From positions 1-10,899 of the forward strand of contig VBLU01000122.1 in the NCBI GenBank assembly GCA_005879065.1: DNA of 10,899 bases, read 5' to 3'. Below are positions 1-5,338 of the stretch, piece by piece. Below the pieces are notes generated by a model. The model was given only the letters and a program-made list of their open reading frames with translations, searched no databases and was not told where the DNA came from. This DNA is from Methanobacteriota archaeon. GTDB lineage: Archaea; Thermoplasmatota; Thermoplasmata; RBG-16-68-12. The translations under genes were made by a program, and so were the position numbers. How positions within the stretch are numbered: position 1 is the first letter of the stretch; each line of letters opens with the position of its first letter.

Positions 1-374
1 AGATGCCCATGGAGCCACGTGTGAAAATGCCGGTGTTGCACGAGGCCATGCCAATGCTCGTGGACATGGAGAACGTTGAATTCCCAGAGGAGGCCGATCG
101 TCCCGATCAGGAGCAACATGACCGCCACGAGGAGGTCGAGGTGCGCCAGGACATCGGACAGGATCGTCTGTCGGAACGCATACAGAAGGACCGTGATGAT
201 GGCCGCGGTCACCATGTGGCCCGCCGCCCAGCTCACGCTGATGAGGCTCGTCTTCCGGATGCTCCCGCTCCGGGTGATCAGGTTCGACACCGCGACGAGG
301 TGATCCGCGTCGTAGCTATGCTTGAACCCGAGCGCGAGGGCCAGGACGATGAACGCGGCGAATTCGATGGCCAA
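1..374 (-). CDS. NicO/NiCoT-type nickel-cobalt permease, N-terminal part (runs off left edge)
   Basis: Integral membrane transporter expected to move Ni2+ or Co2+ across the cytoplasmic membrane. 124 codons are visible; the C-terminus lies outside the window. The start is TTG at 374, preceded by GGGAG with a 6-nt spacer. Helix 1 (about residues 3-17) leads into the family signature H-x4-D-H (H19, D24, H25), followed by V-A-V-S-N. A second motif, G52-H53-M-V-T, fits the next conserved helix; further helices lie near 54-67 and 80-97. A histidine-rich loop follows, with nine His between residues 103 and 124, as is common in NicO/RcnA/UreH-like proteins. The gene is divergent from nikR, whose product probably regulates it. 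Uptake versus efflux, and nickel versus cobalt, cannot be decided from this fragment. Confidence 0.85.
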   Translation of the reverse strand, partial: MAIEFAAFIVLALALGFKHSYDADHLVAVSNLITRSGSIRKTSLISVSWAAGHMVTAAIITVLLYAFRQTILSDVLAHLDLLVAVMLLLIGTIGLLWEFNVLHVHEHWHGLVQHRHFHTWLHGH

Positions 375-426
375 GTCTTTCTCCCGTCCGGTAGCACGGC
401 CGCACCGCGAGTAACATCCTCTCCGG

Positions 427-433
427 CTTAATG
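427..433 (-). promoter_or_regulatory. TATA-like box for the nickel permease gene
   Basis: CATTAAG on the minus strand, centred near 430. It would place the transcript start near 403, giving a leader of about 29 nt that carries the GGGAG ribosome-binding site before TTG at 374. The same CATTAAG core occurs upstream of two other genes in the window. The transcript start is inferred from usual archaeal spacing. Confidence 0.45.
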
Positions 434-435
434 GT

Positions 436-460
436 TTGCCGCGACCGTTCGCACCGGCAA
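436..460. promoter_or_regulatory. Candidate NikR operator between divergent promoters
   Basis: Perfect inverted repeat TTGCCG-N13-CGGCAA in the divergent nickel permease/nikR spacer. It sits directly between the two TATA-like boxes (427-433 and 469-476), where a bound repressor would cover both BRE positions. NikR proteins bind two half-sites about two helical turns apart; here the half-site centres are 19 bp apart, against 22 in E. coli. The dyad is seen directly; assignment to NikR is inference. Confidence 0.4.
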
Positions 461-468
461 GCGGTTCC

Positions 469-476
469 TTCATAAG
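469..476 (+). promoter_or_regulatory. TATA-like box for nikR
   Basis: TTCATAAG, centred near 472-473, predicts transcription starting near 498-500, just ahead of the GTG at 509. It lies too close to the upstream in-frame GTG at 488 for that codon to be in the message, which supports the 509 start. Confidence 0.4.
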
Positions 477-508
477 CGCCGATCACCGTGCGGCGCCGGA
501 GGCGAGAG

Positions 509-916
509 GTGACGGTTGAGCGCATCGGGGTTTCGCTGGAGGGACCGCTCCTCACGGACTTCGATCGGTTCGTCGCGAAGGAAGGCTATGGCAGTCGCTC
601 GGAGGCCTTGCGGAATCTGATCCGGGAGGCCCTCACGCGGCGTCGTTTTGCGGCAGGGGGCCACGTGGTCGGGACGATCACGATCGTCTACCGGCACGAA
701 GTCGGGATGGTCACGCATCGGCTCCTCCACCGCCAGCACGAGTTCCTCAGGTTCATCCGGGCCACGGCCCACACGCACCTCGACGAAGAGACGTGTCTGG
801 AGGTCCTCATCGTGGACGGCGATGCCCGGAGGATCGCGCAGCTCGCGACTCGGTTGAAGACCTTGAAAGGCGTCCTCTCCGCGGAGACCGTGATCGGGTC
901 GACGGTCGCTCGTTGA
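509..916 (+). CDS. nikR: NikR, nickel-responsive transcriptional regulator
   Basis: Cytoplasmic 135-residue repressor that binds DNA when loaded with Ni2+ and so limits nickel uptake. The N-terminal ribbon-helix-helix domain (about residues 2-44) has a basic, amphipathic helix pair after the beta strand T-V-E-R-I-G-V-S. The C-terminal ACT-like domain (about 53-135) carries the full canonical nickel site: H77, H88, H90 and C96, with the same spacing as E. coli H76, H87, H89 and C95. I chose GTG at 509 because GGAGG at 498-502 lies 6 nt upstream and the N-terminus then matches archaeal NikR; an in-frame GTG at 488 adds only an Arg-rich heptapeptide. Divergent from a nickel permease, the classical NikR arrangement, with a candidate operator between them and probable autoregulation. 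Confidence 0.93.
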   Translation: MTVERIGVSLEGPLLTDFDRFVAKEGYGSRSEALRNLIREALTRRRFAAGGHVVGTITIVYRHEVGMVTHRLLHRQHEFLRFIRATAHTHLDEETCLEVLIVDGDARRIAQLATRLKTLKGVLSAETVIGSTVAR

Positions 917-919
917 GCC

Positions 920-938
920 GCGGCCCGCGGGGGGCCGC
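920..938 (+). terminator. GC-rich hairpin just after nikR
   Basis: GCGGCCC (920-926) pairs perfectly with GGGCCGC (932-938) around a 5-nt loop, starting 4 nt after the nikR stop codon. No T-tract follows, and archaeal termination normally relies on T-runs, so termination activity is uncertain; it could instead protect the 3' end of the message. Confidence 0.3.
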
Positions 939-965
939 CGGTCTCATGCGCGGTCTTCCCGACCC

Positions 966-975
966 CATTAAGTAT
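966..975 (+). promoter_or_regulatory. TATA-like box for the membrane protein at 1044
   Basis: CATTAAGTAT, an AT-rich island in GC-rich DNA. Its start is 30 nt before the in-frame GTG at 996, so transcription probably begins at or near 996. This would allow either a leaderless GTG start or a 48-nt leader to the ATG at 1044. Confidence 0.5.
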
Positions 976-1043
976 CCCCAGGCGTCTCGTTCCGCGTGGA
1001 CCGCGAACAGACGACCCGCGACGCACGCGCCGTGGAGGATCCC

Positions 1044-2015
1044 ATGGCGGCGATCTTCGACCTGGCGGAGTCCGTCGATCGCCAGACGCCGAAGATCCGG
1101 CGGATGCTGCGGTACGTCCGCGTCTTCGTCTCCGTGTGGCTGCTCCTCGATTTCTTCCTCATCATCGTCCTCGCCGCGATCGGGGGTGGGAACCCAGGCG
1201 CCGCGTTCCTCCTGTTCATCCCGATCATCGCGCTCCTCTTCGCCATGCGCCGGATATCCGGCTCGACGGCCCGCCTGGTCCTCCTCATCCTGGTCATCGT
1301 CTTCGCGAACCTGCAGATCATCTCCATCGGCGGGCTCCTCTTCGTCGGAGTCGTCCTGGTCGCCCTGTTCGTCCTCGGGTTCATCATCCTCGAGCTGATG
1401 CGGGACCTGCGGTCGTTCTTCGACTACTTCGCCCTGCGGCACCGGGTGATCCAACGCGTCCGGCAGGCGGACCCGGTCGTGTATGTCCCGGAAGGGAAGG
1501 ACGCCGTCCAGCGGATCCTCGCCCACCTCGCCTCCTCGAGTCCCGATGTCCGCGGCCTCATGGCCGTCCCCGGTGCCGTCACAATCCCGGCCCTCCTCAC
1601 GGGGAAGAGCGGCCTCACGTATTCGTTCGACGCATACGTGCGCCGATCTCCGTCCCAGTTGTGGCGGACGGTCTCCCTCGGCTCCCCCGGCTATGCCGTG
1701 TTCGTCAAAGCCTTCGAGCGGGCACCGACACTCCAAGACCTGAACGCCCTGAAGGCGGCCGTCGAGGACGCCTCCATGGCATCGCGGATTCCGCCCGCCC
1801 GGATCCTGGTCCTGTGGCAGGCGAAGGGGGACGAGAGCGTCACCCCCGACGTCTACGAATTCCTGACGAAAGAGGCGGCTCGGGTGCGCCTGCGGGGCCA
1901 CACCTTTGTGTGTTCCCTCGAGCTCGCGGTGGAACGGGACGACGGAACGTACGACTTCATCCCGCTCGTCTTGGAGCCCGCGACCGTCCCCGGCGGCCGG
2001 CCGACGCCCGGTTGA
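1044..2015 (+). CDS. Four-helix membrane protein with large cytoplasmic domain, unknown function
   Basis: Not recognised. The 323-residue product has a short basic N-terminus, then four hydrophobic segments at about residues 25-47, 53-68, 77-93 and 95-117, and a soluble C-terminal domain of about 175 residues (about 148-323). That domain alternates strands and helices, with a strand bearing V-F-V-K, a helix, then I-L-V-L-W, a pattern loosely like degenerate PD-(D/E)xK nuclease folds; this is only a guess. ATG at 1044 is chosen because GGAGG (1034-1038) lies 5 nt upstream. An in-frame GTG at 996 would add 16 polar residues and fits a leaderless start from the TATA-like box at 966. No cofactor motif or signal peptide is evident. 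The following gene is 113 nt away and has its own promoter-like sequence. Confidence 0.8.
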   Translation: MAAIFDLAESVDRQTPKIRRMLRYVRVFVSVWLLLDFFLIIVLAAIGGGNPGAAFLLFIPIIALLFAMRRISGSTARLVLLILVIVFANLQIISIGGLLFVGVVLVALFVLGFIILELMRDLRSFFDYFALRHRVIQRVRQADPVVYVPEGKDAVQRILAHLASSSPDVRGLMAVPGAVTIPALLTGKSGLTYSFDAYVRRSPSQLWRTVSLGSPGYAVFVKAFERAPTLQDLNALKAAVEDASMASRIPPARILVLWQAKGDESVTPDVYEFLTKEAARVRLRGHTFVCSLELAVERDDGTYDFIPLVLEPATVPGGRPTPG

Positions 2016-2034
2016 CAATCCAGTGGAAACGGAC

Positions 2035-2056
2035 CACCGCGGTGTTCGGACCGAAC
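2035..2056. repeat. Two abutting palindromes upstream of the 2129 gene
   Basis: CACCGCGGTG (2035-2044) is a perfect 10-bp palindrome. Sharing its last base is GTTCGG-A-CCGAAC (2044-2056), a perfect 6-1-6 inverted repeat. They lie in the 113-nt gap after the membrane protein gene and 18 nt before the TATA-like sequence of the next gene, a position suited to an operator. Binding protein unknown. Confidence 0.35.
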
Positions 2057-2073
2057 CTGACCGCTTGCACGGG

Positions 2074-2082
2074 GCTAATATC
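2074..2082 (+). promoter_or_regulatory. TATA-like box for the 2129 gene
   Basis: GCTAATATC predicts a transcript start near 2105, about 24 nt before ATG at 2129. An imperfect dyad, TCTC-T-GAGA with outer AT pairs (about 2080-2096), overlaps its downstream edge and could be bound by the ribbon-helix-helix protein encoded next. Both are weak signals. Confidence 0.35.
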
Positions 2083-2128
2083 CTCTCTGAGAATATCAAC
2101 GCCGAGAGCGAAGCGAAGGCATCGGCGG

Positions 2129-2818
2129 ATGACTAAGCAGGACGTATACGTCGAGTCGAACACAGCGCAGTCCCTGGCGGCCCAGGCCTCGAGCCGCGGC
2201 AAGACGCTGTATTCGTTCACGAACGAAGTCCTCGATGTGGCCCTCCGGGTCTTAGGCCAAGGGGGAAACGAGAACGAGATCTTCCCGGCGTGGAAGACGT
2301 CCCGGGTGTCGAAGGACATCGAGGGTGCGCCCTTCCTTCCGGGCAGCTTGATCTGGAAGATGGTCGAGCGGTTGTATCGGAGCGATCCAGAGTGGCTCCT
2401 GGGGGAATGGGCCGAAGCGGGTCGTCGACTCGGAGAGCGCCTCCGAGTCCTGCACCCCACGCTCGAAGACCTCCAGGCCGGATTGTCCGGACTCCAGTCC
2501 CTCATCGCGGAGCGAAAGATCGAGGTGCAACGGAAACCCGGCGGCAAGGACCGAGCCGGGATCCGGCTGCGGGTCGTCACGGACCTGACCCCGGAGCTGG
2601 CCGCGTGCGGCGAACGCTTCCTGGAGGGTTTACTGTCCGCCTATGCGTTCCAAGTCACCGAGACCCAGGCGAAGAACGGGACCATCGAGATCGCCGCGGT
2701 GTACCGACCCCAACGACCGGACGAACATGCCGAGGCAGGAACGGAATCGAGGACCCACCCGCGAGTTTCGAACCCCCCTCGTCTTCGGAACCAGAAAGGG
2801 GCCCCGAGTAACCCATAG
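2129..2818 (+). CDS. Ribbon-helix-helix-like protein with unrecognised C-terminal domain
   Basis: Predicted 229-residue cytoplasmic protein. Residues 5-42 read as a strand (D-V-Y-V-E), a helix (Q-S-L-A-A-Q-A) and a second helix (S-F-T-N-E-V-L-D-V-A-L), which fits a ribbon-helix-helix DNA-binding unit. Residues about 68-193 form a second domain: several amphipathic helices, then a strand-helix-strand end with D152-L-T, C160 and a helix near 161-172. This resembles V4R/HNOB-like ligand-sensing folds only loosely; I do not recognise the family. Residues about 195-229 are low-complexity and rich in Pro, Arg and Asn. ATG at 2129 is the first Met before the strand; no strong ribosome-binding site precedes it. 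The reading frame stays open far upstream through the preceding gene, but that part is not coding. A one-component sensor-regulator is possible. Confidence 0.72.
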   Translation: MTKQDVYVESNTAQSLAAQASSRGKTLYSFTNEVLDVALRVLGQGGNENEIFPAWKTSRVSKDIEGAPFLPGSLIWKMVERLYRSDPEWLLGEWAEAGRRLGERLRVLHPTLEDLQAGLSGLQSLIAERKIEVQRKPGGKDRAGIRLRVVTDLTPELAACGERFLEGLLSAYAFQVTETQAKNGTIEIAAVYRPQRPDEHAEAGTESRTHPRVSNPPRLRNQKGAPSNP

Positions 2819-2836
2819 GCCGATCGGATCCACGCG

Positions 2837-3220
2837 TCAATCCCGGAGCCAGAACGGCGCTTGCGTGAAACGGTAGTGGTCCCGGATCTGCTCGGTGTAG
2901 ATCTTGCGATAAAATTCGTTGTACCGCCGGATGTGGACGACCCCTTCGCGGGTGATCCGGATCCGATAGTGGCCTTCGAGCACTTGGACGCTCACGTGCC
3001 CCTCCTCCTGGAGCGACTCGATGACGCGGTCCGTCATGAAGTGATTCGACTTGATCTCCCGTTTCACTTCCTCCTTCGACATGCCCCGTTGGTTCGGCAG
3101 GACGATCTCCAACTTCGATTCGAGCCCGTCCTGGTACAGGTCGATCCCCATGTCCGCGACGAGCCGATTCAAGACGAAGCATCCGTAGATCACGAGGTCC
3201 TTGTAGGGCCGCGAGGGCAT
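2837..3220 (-). CDS. Small winged-helix DNA-binding protein
   Basis: 127-residue predicted transcription factor. An N-terminal helix (about 9-23) is followed by a variable segment to about residue 50. Helices around 50-72 include a recognition-like F-M-T-D-R-V-I-E-S-L-Q-E-E-G, and a wing at about 75-92 (H-V-S-V-Q-V... then Y-R-I-R-I-T). A charged helix (about 93-118) may serve dimerisation. This is the usual order of archaeal winged-helix regulators; no effector-binding domain is visible. ATG at 3220 is supported by a CATTAAGTAG box centred near 3251, implying an almost leaderless transcript. It ends 18 nt from the convergent ribbon-helix-helix gene and follows the NikR-like regulator gene on the same strand by 78 nt, with its own promoter. 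Targets are unknown. Confidence 0.78.
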   Translation of the reverse strand: MPSRPYKDLVIYGCFVLNRLVADMGIDLYQDGLESKLEIVLPNQRGMSKEEVKREIKSNHFMTDRVIESLQEEGHVSVQVLEGHYRIRITREGVVHIRRYNEFYRKIYTEQIRDHYRFTQAPFWLRD

Positions 3221-3246
3221 GGAGGAAAGCGCCGATGAGGCGACCG

Positions 3247-3256
3247 CTACTTAATG
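3247..3256 (-). promoter_or_regulatory. TATA-like box for the winged-helix gene
   Basis: CATTAAGTAG on the minus strand; its first nine bases are identical to the box at 966-974 on the plus strand. Predicted transcript start is near 3225, about 5 nt before ATG at 3220. Confidence 0.5.
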
Positions 3257-3298
3257 CGTTCCGTCCCTTCCATTTCGAAGGCGATTCAGCTCGGCGTC

Positions 3299-3682
3299 CT
3301 AGAGGACCACCATCTTGACGGCCTTGATGTCGTCCTCGCGTTGGAACGCCTTGGCCATCGTGGCGGCCTTCGCACCATCCCCTTCGACGAGGAAGACCTC
3401 CACGCAGGTACCCTTGCCCGCCTTGTTGTGGATGTGGGTCTTGACCACGTCGTCGAAACGATGCTTGATCCTCGTGACCGGCTCCTCGCGGTCCTCGCTG
3501 TGCGTGACGACGATGACCGCCTCGACGGGGCCTTTCGTCGACTCCTTCTCCCGGGCGTCGGCCACCAAGAGACGGAGCGCGGCTCGCACGAGTTCCGACG
3601 TGCCCGTGAATCCCTGGGACTTCTGGAGTTCCCGCATCGTGCGGATCATCGCGTCGGGCATCGAGACGCTGACGATCGTCAT
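3299..3682 (-). CDS. NikR-like metal-responsive repressor facing the zinc ABC operon
   Basis: 127-residue NikR homologue, clearly diverged from the nikR at 509. Ribbon-helix-helix domain at about residues 2-42 (M-T-I-V-S-V-S-M start, then T-S-E-L-V-R-A-A-L-R in the second helix) and an ACT-like metal-binding domain at about 53-127. Ligand-like residues are H74, H83, H85 and C93. Relative to canonical NikR, first His to the H-x-H is 9 residues instead of 11, and the H-x-H to Cys is 8 instead of 6, through a G/K-rich loop. ATG at 3682 is preferred because TTATAA at 3707-3712 lies 27 nt upstream, so the message would be leaderless; an in-frame ATG at 3694 would add M-L-L-P. Divergent position next to znuACB, with a dyad overlapping its promoter, suggests a zinc rather than nickel response. 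That specificity is inference. Confidence 0.85.
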   Translation of the reverse strand: MTIVSVSMPDAMIRTMRELQKSQGFTGTSELVRAALRLLVADAREKESTKGPVEAVIVVTHSEDREEPVTRIKHRFDDVVKTHIHNKAGKGTCVEVFLVEGDGAKAATMAKAFQREDDIKAVKMVVL

Positions 3683-3706
3683 GGGGAGAAGCATGTTAAT
3701 AGCGAC

Positions 3707-3712
3707 TTATAA
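3707..3712 (-). promoter_or_regulatory. TATA box of the NikR-like regulator gene
   Basis: TTATAA in the minus orientation (CCTTATAAG context), centred 27 nt upstream of ATG at 3682. It supports a leaderless transcript and the shorter start. It lies 15 nt from the candidate operator at 3728-3755, so autoregulation is possible. Confidence 0.6.
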
Positions 3713-3727
3713 GGTGTTGGGGTAGAG

Positions 3728-3755
3728 ATAATAACATTTCACGAATCTTTATTAT
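3728..3755. promoter_or_regulatory. Candidate operator overlapping the znuA TATA box
   Basis: Perfect inverted repeat ATAATAA (3728-3734) N14 TTATTAT (3749-3755), with extra inner pairs TTC/GAA. Half-site centres are 21 bp apart, close to the two-turn spacing used by NikR tetramers (22 in E. coli). The right half coincides with the znuA TATA box, so occupancy would block TBP binding. The repeat is seen directly; the bound protein, presumably the neighbouring NikR-like repressor, is inferred. Confidence 0.6.
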
Positions 3756-3757
3756 AC
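3748..3757 (+). promoter_or_regulatory. TATA box of the znuACB operon
   Basis: TTTATTATAC, centred near 3752, about 26 nt before ATG at 3778, which predicts a leaderless znuA transcript. No ribosome-binding site is seen before that ATG, in agreement. The box lies inside the candidate repressor site. Confidence 0.6.
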
Positions 3758-3777
3758 GCCCGCGACATCTCCGACCG

Positions 3778-4725
3778 ATGCAGCGCGGGCCGGACTTTCC
3801 TCGCAACGCCCTCTTGATCGCCGTGGCGGTCGCCCTCGTCCTGGCCGGGACCTATGTCGTCGTCACCTTGAGGCCCGCCGCTCAGTCCTCGGGAGTGAAG
3901 GTCCTCACGACCTTCTACCCGGTATACGACTACGCGCGGAACATCGGCGGGGACCGAATCAACGTGAGCCTGCTCGTGCCGATGACCCTGGACGTCCACG
4001 CATTCGAGCCGACGCCCTCGTCCGTGCAGGCGGTGGCGACGGCGAGCATCCTGATCTACAACGGCGCCGGCCTCGAGCCGTGGATCCCGAGCATCGTGGC
4101 GGCCGCGGACAACCCCCGTCTCGTCCTCGTCGACTCGAGCGCCAACGTCTCCCTCCTCCGGGTTCCCCCGGCCTTCCAGAAGGAGAACCGGACGATCGAT
4201 CCGCATGTCTGGCTGAACCCGGTCCTCGCAAAGGTGCAGGTGGCGAACATCCTGAGAGGCCTCGTCCAGGTGGACCCCGCGGACGCGCCGTACTTCACGG
4301 CAAAGGCCCAGGCCTACAGCGCAAAGCTCGATGTCCTGGACGCGGAGTTCGTCAACCTCACGGCGAACCCCGCCACCCGATTCTTCGTCACGTTCCACGA
4401 GGCATTCGCCTACTTCGCGAAGCAGTACAACCTGACCCAGATCCCGATCGCGGGGCCGTTCGAGGAGGACCCGACCCCGTCGGAGATCCAGAACGTGATC
4501 GACGCGGTTCATGCGCACCACCTCTGCTACGTCGGCTATGAATCCCTCACGAACCCCGCGATCGCGGAGTCGATCGCGAGCCAGACGAATGCCACGCTCA
4601 TCCGGCTGGACCCGATCGAAGGGTTGTCCCTCACGGACCAAGCCCTCGGGATGACATATCTCCTCAAGATGCAGGACGGCTTCACCAAGTTCGCGTTGGC
4701 CCTGAACCATGTCGGATGCAACTGA
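3778..4725 (+). CDS. znuA: Zinc-type ABC transporter substrate-binding protein (ZnuA-like, cluster A-I)
   Basis: 315-residue extracytoplasmic metal receptor that delivers a divalent cation to the membrane permease. An N-terminal hydrophobic segment (about residues 11-30) probably anchors it in the membrane; there is no lipobox cysteine. The mature part starts near K41-V-L-T-T-F-Y-P. Probable ligands are H74 (D-V-H-A-F-E-P), H143 (D-P-H-V-W-L-N-P), H207 (F-H-E-A-F-A-Y-F) and D278 (L-D-P). His at the third position is typical of zinc-type rather than manganese-type receptors, which tend to have Glu there. The histidine-rich loop found before the second ligand in many bacterial ZnuA proteins is absent. 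First gene of an operon, overlapping the ATPase gene by 17 nt. Expression is probably controlled by the divergent NikR-like repressor. Manganese or another metal is not excluded. Confidence 0.9.
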   Translation: MQRGPDFPRNALLIAVAVALVLAGTYVVVTLRPAAQSSGVKVLTTFYPVYDYARNIGGDRINVSLLVPMTLDVHAFEPTPSSVQAVATASILIYNGAGLEPWIPSIVAAADNPRLVLVDSSANVSLLRVPPAFQKENRTIDPHVWLNPVLAKVQVANILRGLVQVDPADAPYFTAKAQAYSAKLDVLDAEFVNLTANPATRFFVTFHEAFAYFAKQYNLTQIPIAGPFEEDPTPSEIQNVIDAVHAHHLCYVGYESLTNPAIAESIASQTNATLIRLDPIEGLSLTDQALGMTYLLKMQDGFTKFALALNHVGCN

Positions 4726-5338
4726 GCCGGTCCTGGAGCTCCGGGACGTCGCCGTCGAATACCCGGGCGGCATCCGCGCCATCGACGGCATCCGTCTCCG
4801 GGTGTTCCCTCACGACCTCCTCGGGCTCCTCGGTCCGAACGGCGCGGGCAAGTCCACGTTGCTCGCGGTGATCCTGGGCCTGCAAAAGCCAACACGAGGT
4901 TCCGTCCGGCTTTTCGGTCGCCCGGTCAGTCCCGAAGGCCTCCGGCGTCTCGGATATGTTCCCCAGAGGCCCCAGTCCACCTACCCCGATTTCCCGGCCA
5001 CGGTCCTGGAGACGGTCCTCCTCGGCCGGGCGGCTCGGGCCCGCCCGTTCCGGGGTGTGACGCGTCGCGAACGCAAGGAGGCGGAGGAGATCCTGACGTT
5101 GGGCATGGACGCCCAGTCGCGGCGGGAGTTCTACCTCATGTTGGTGCACCTGAACCGGGACCTCGGGATCACGATCGTCCTGACGTCCCACGAGGTCCAC
5201 AGCGTGACGAAACTCGCCAGCCGGATCGCGTTCCTGAGCGGGACCCTGCTCTTCGACGGGGACCCGGTCGCCTTCGAGCGACATCCCGCGCATATCGATC
5301 TCGAGGATTTCCCCGAGGCGGTGATGCCGAAACCATGA
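4709..5338 (+). CDS. znuC: ZnuC-like ABC transporter ATPase with in-frame loss of signature and Walker B
   Basis: Would energise metal import on the cytoplasmic side of the permease. Present: Walker A at residues 42-50 (G-P-N-G-A-G-K-S-T), Q-loop Q86 (V-P-Q-R-P-Q) and switch histidine H161 (T-S-H-E-V). Missing: the LSGGQ signature, Walker B with its catalytic Glu, and most of the D-loop. In this family a line such as L-V-G-M is normally followed by about 40 residues holding those motifs, then G-V-D-A-Q-S-R; here L131-G-M-D-A-Q-S-R is directly joined (about 5102-5110). At 209 residues the protein is short by about that amount against a usual 250. As written it should not hydrolyse ATP. The frame is otherwise intact. 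Starts inside the end of znuA and overlaps znuB by 4 nt. Genuine deletion and assembly collapse are both possible. Confidence 0.85.
   Translation: MSDATEPVLELRDVAVEYPGGIRAIDGIRLRVFPHDLLGLLGPNGAGKSTLLAVILGLQKPTRGSVRLFGRPVSPEGLRRLGYVPQRPQSTYPDFPATVLETVLLGRAARARPFRGVTRRERKEAEEILTLGMDAQSRREFYLMLVHLNRDLGITIVLTSHEVHSVTKLASRIAFLSGTLLFDGDPVAFERHPAHIDLEDFPEAVMPKP

Noticed and set aside
3..431. Open frame of 142 codons on the plus strand at the left edge
   Set aside because: It is antisense to the nickel permease, whose minus-strand reading shows the H-x4-D-H signature and hydrophobic helices; the plus-strand product is only charged residues.
807..2099. Minus-strand open frame of 430 codons across nikR and the membrane protein gene
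   Set aside because: Composition is Arg/Asp/Glu-rich without any domain, a typical antisense shadow in GC-rich DNA; the plus-strand genes have recognisable features.
1136..2128. Upstream extension of the 2129 frame through the membrane protein gene
   Set aside because: The extension is Pro/Arg-rich shadow sequence; protein-like composition begins only at the ATG at 2129, right after promoter-like sequence.
2755..2815. tRNA-like T-loop (TTCGAAC) near the end of the 2129 gene
   Set aside because: On neither strand could I pair an acceptor stem, D arm or a 5-bp T stem around it; it is best read as the low-complexity tail of the coding region.
5102..5110. Intron or intein site in znuC
   Set aside because: Sequence is missing here, not inserted; nothing resembles a splice or intein motif.
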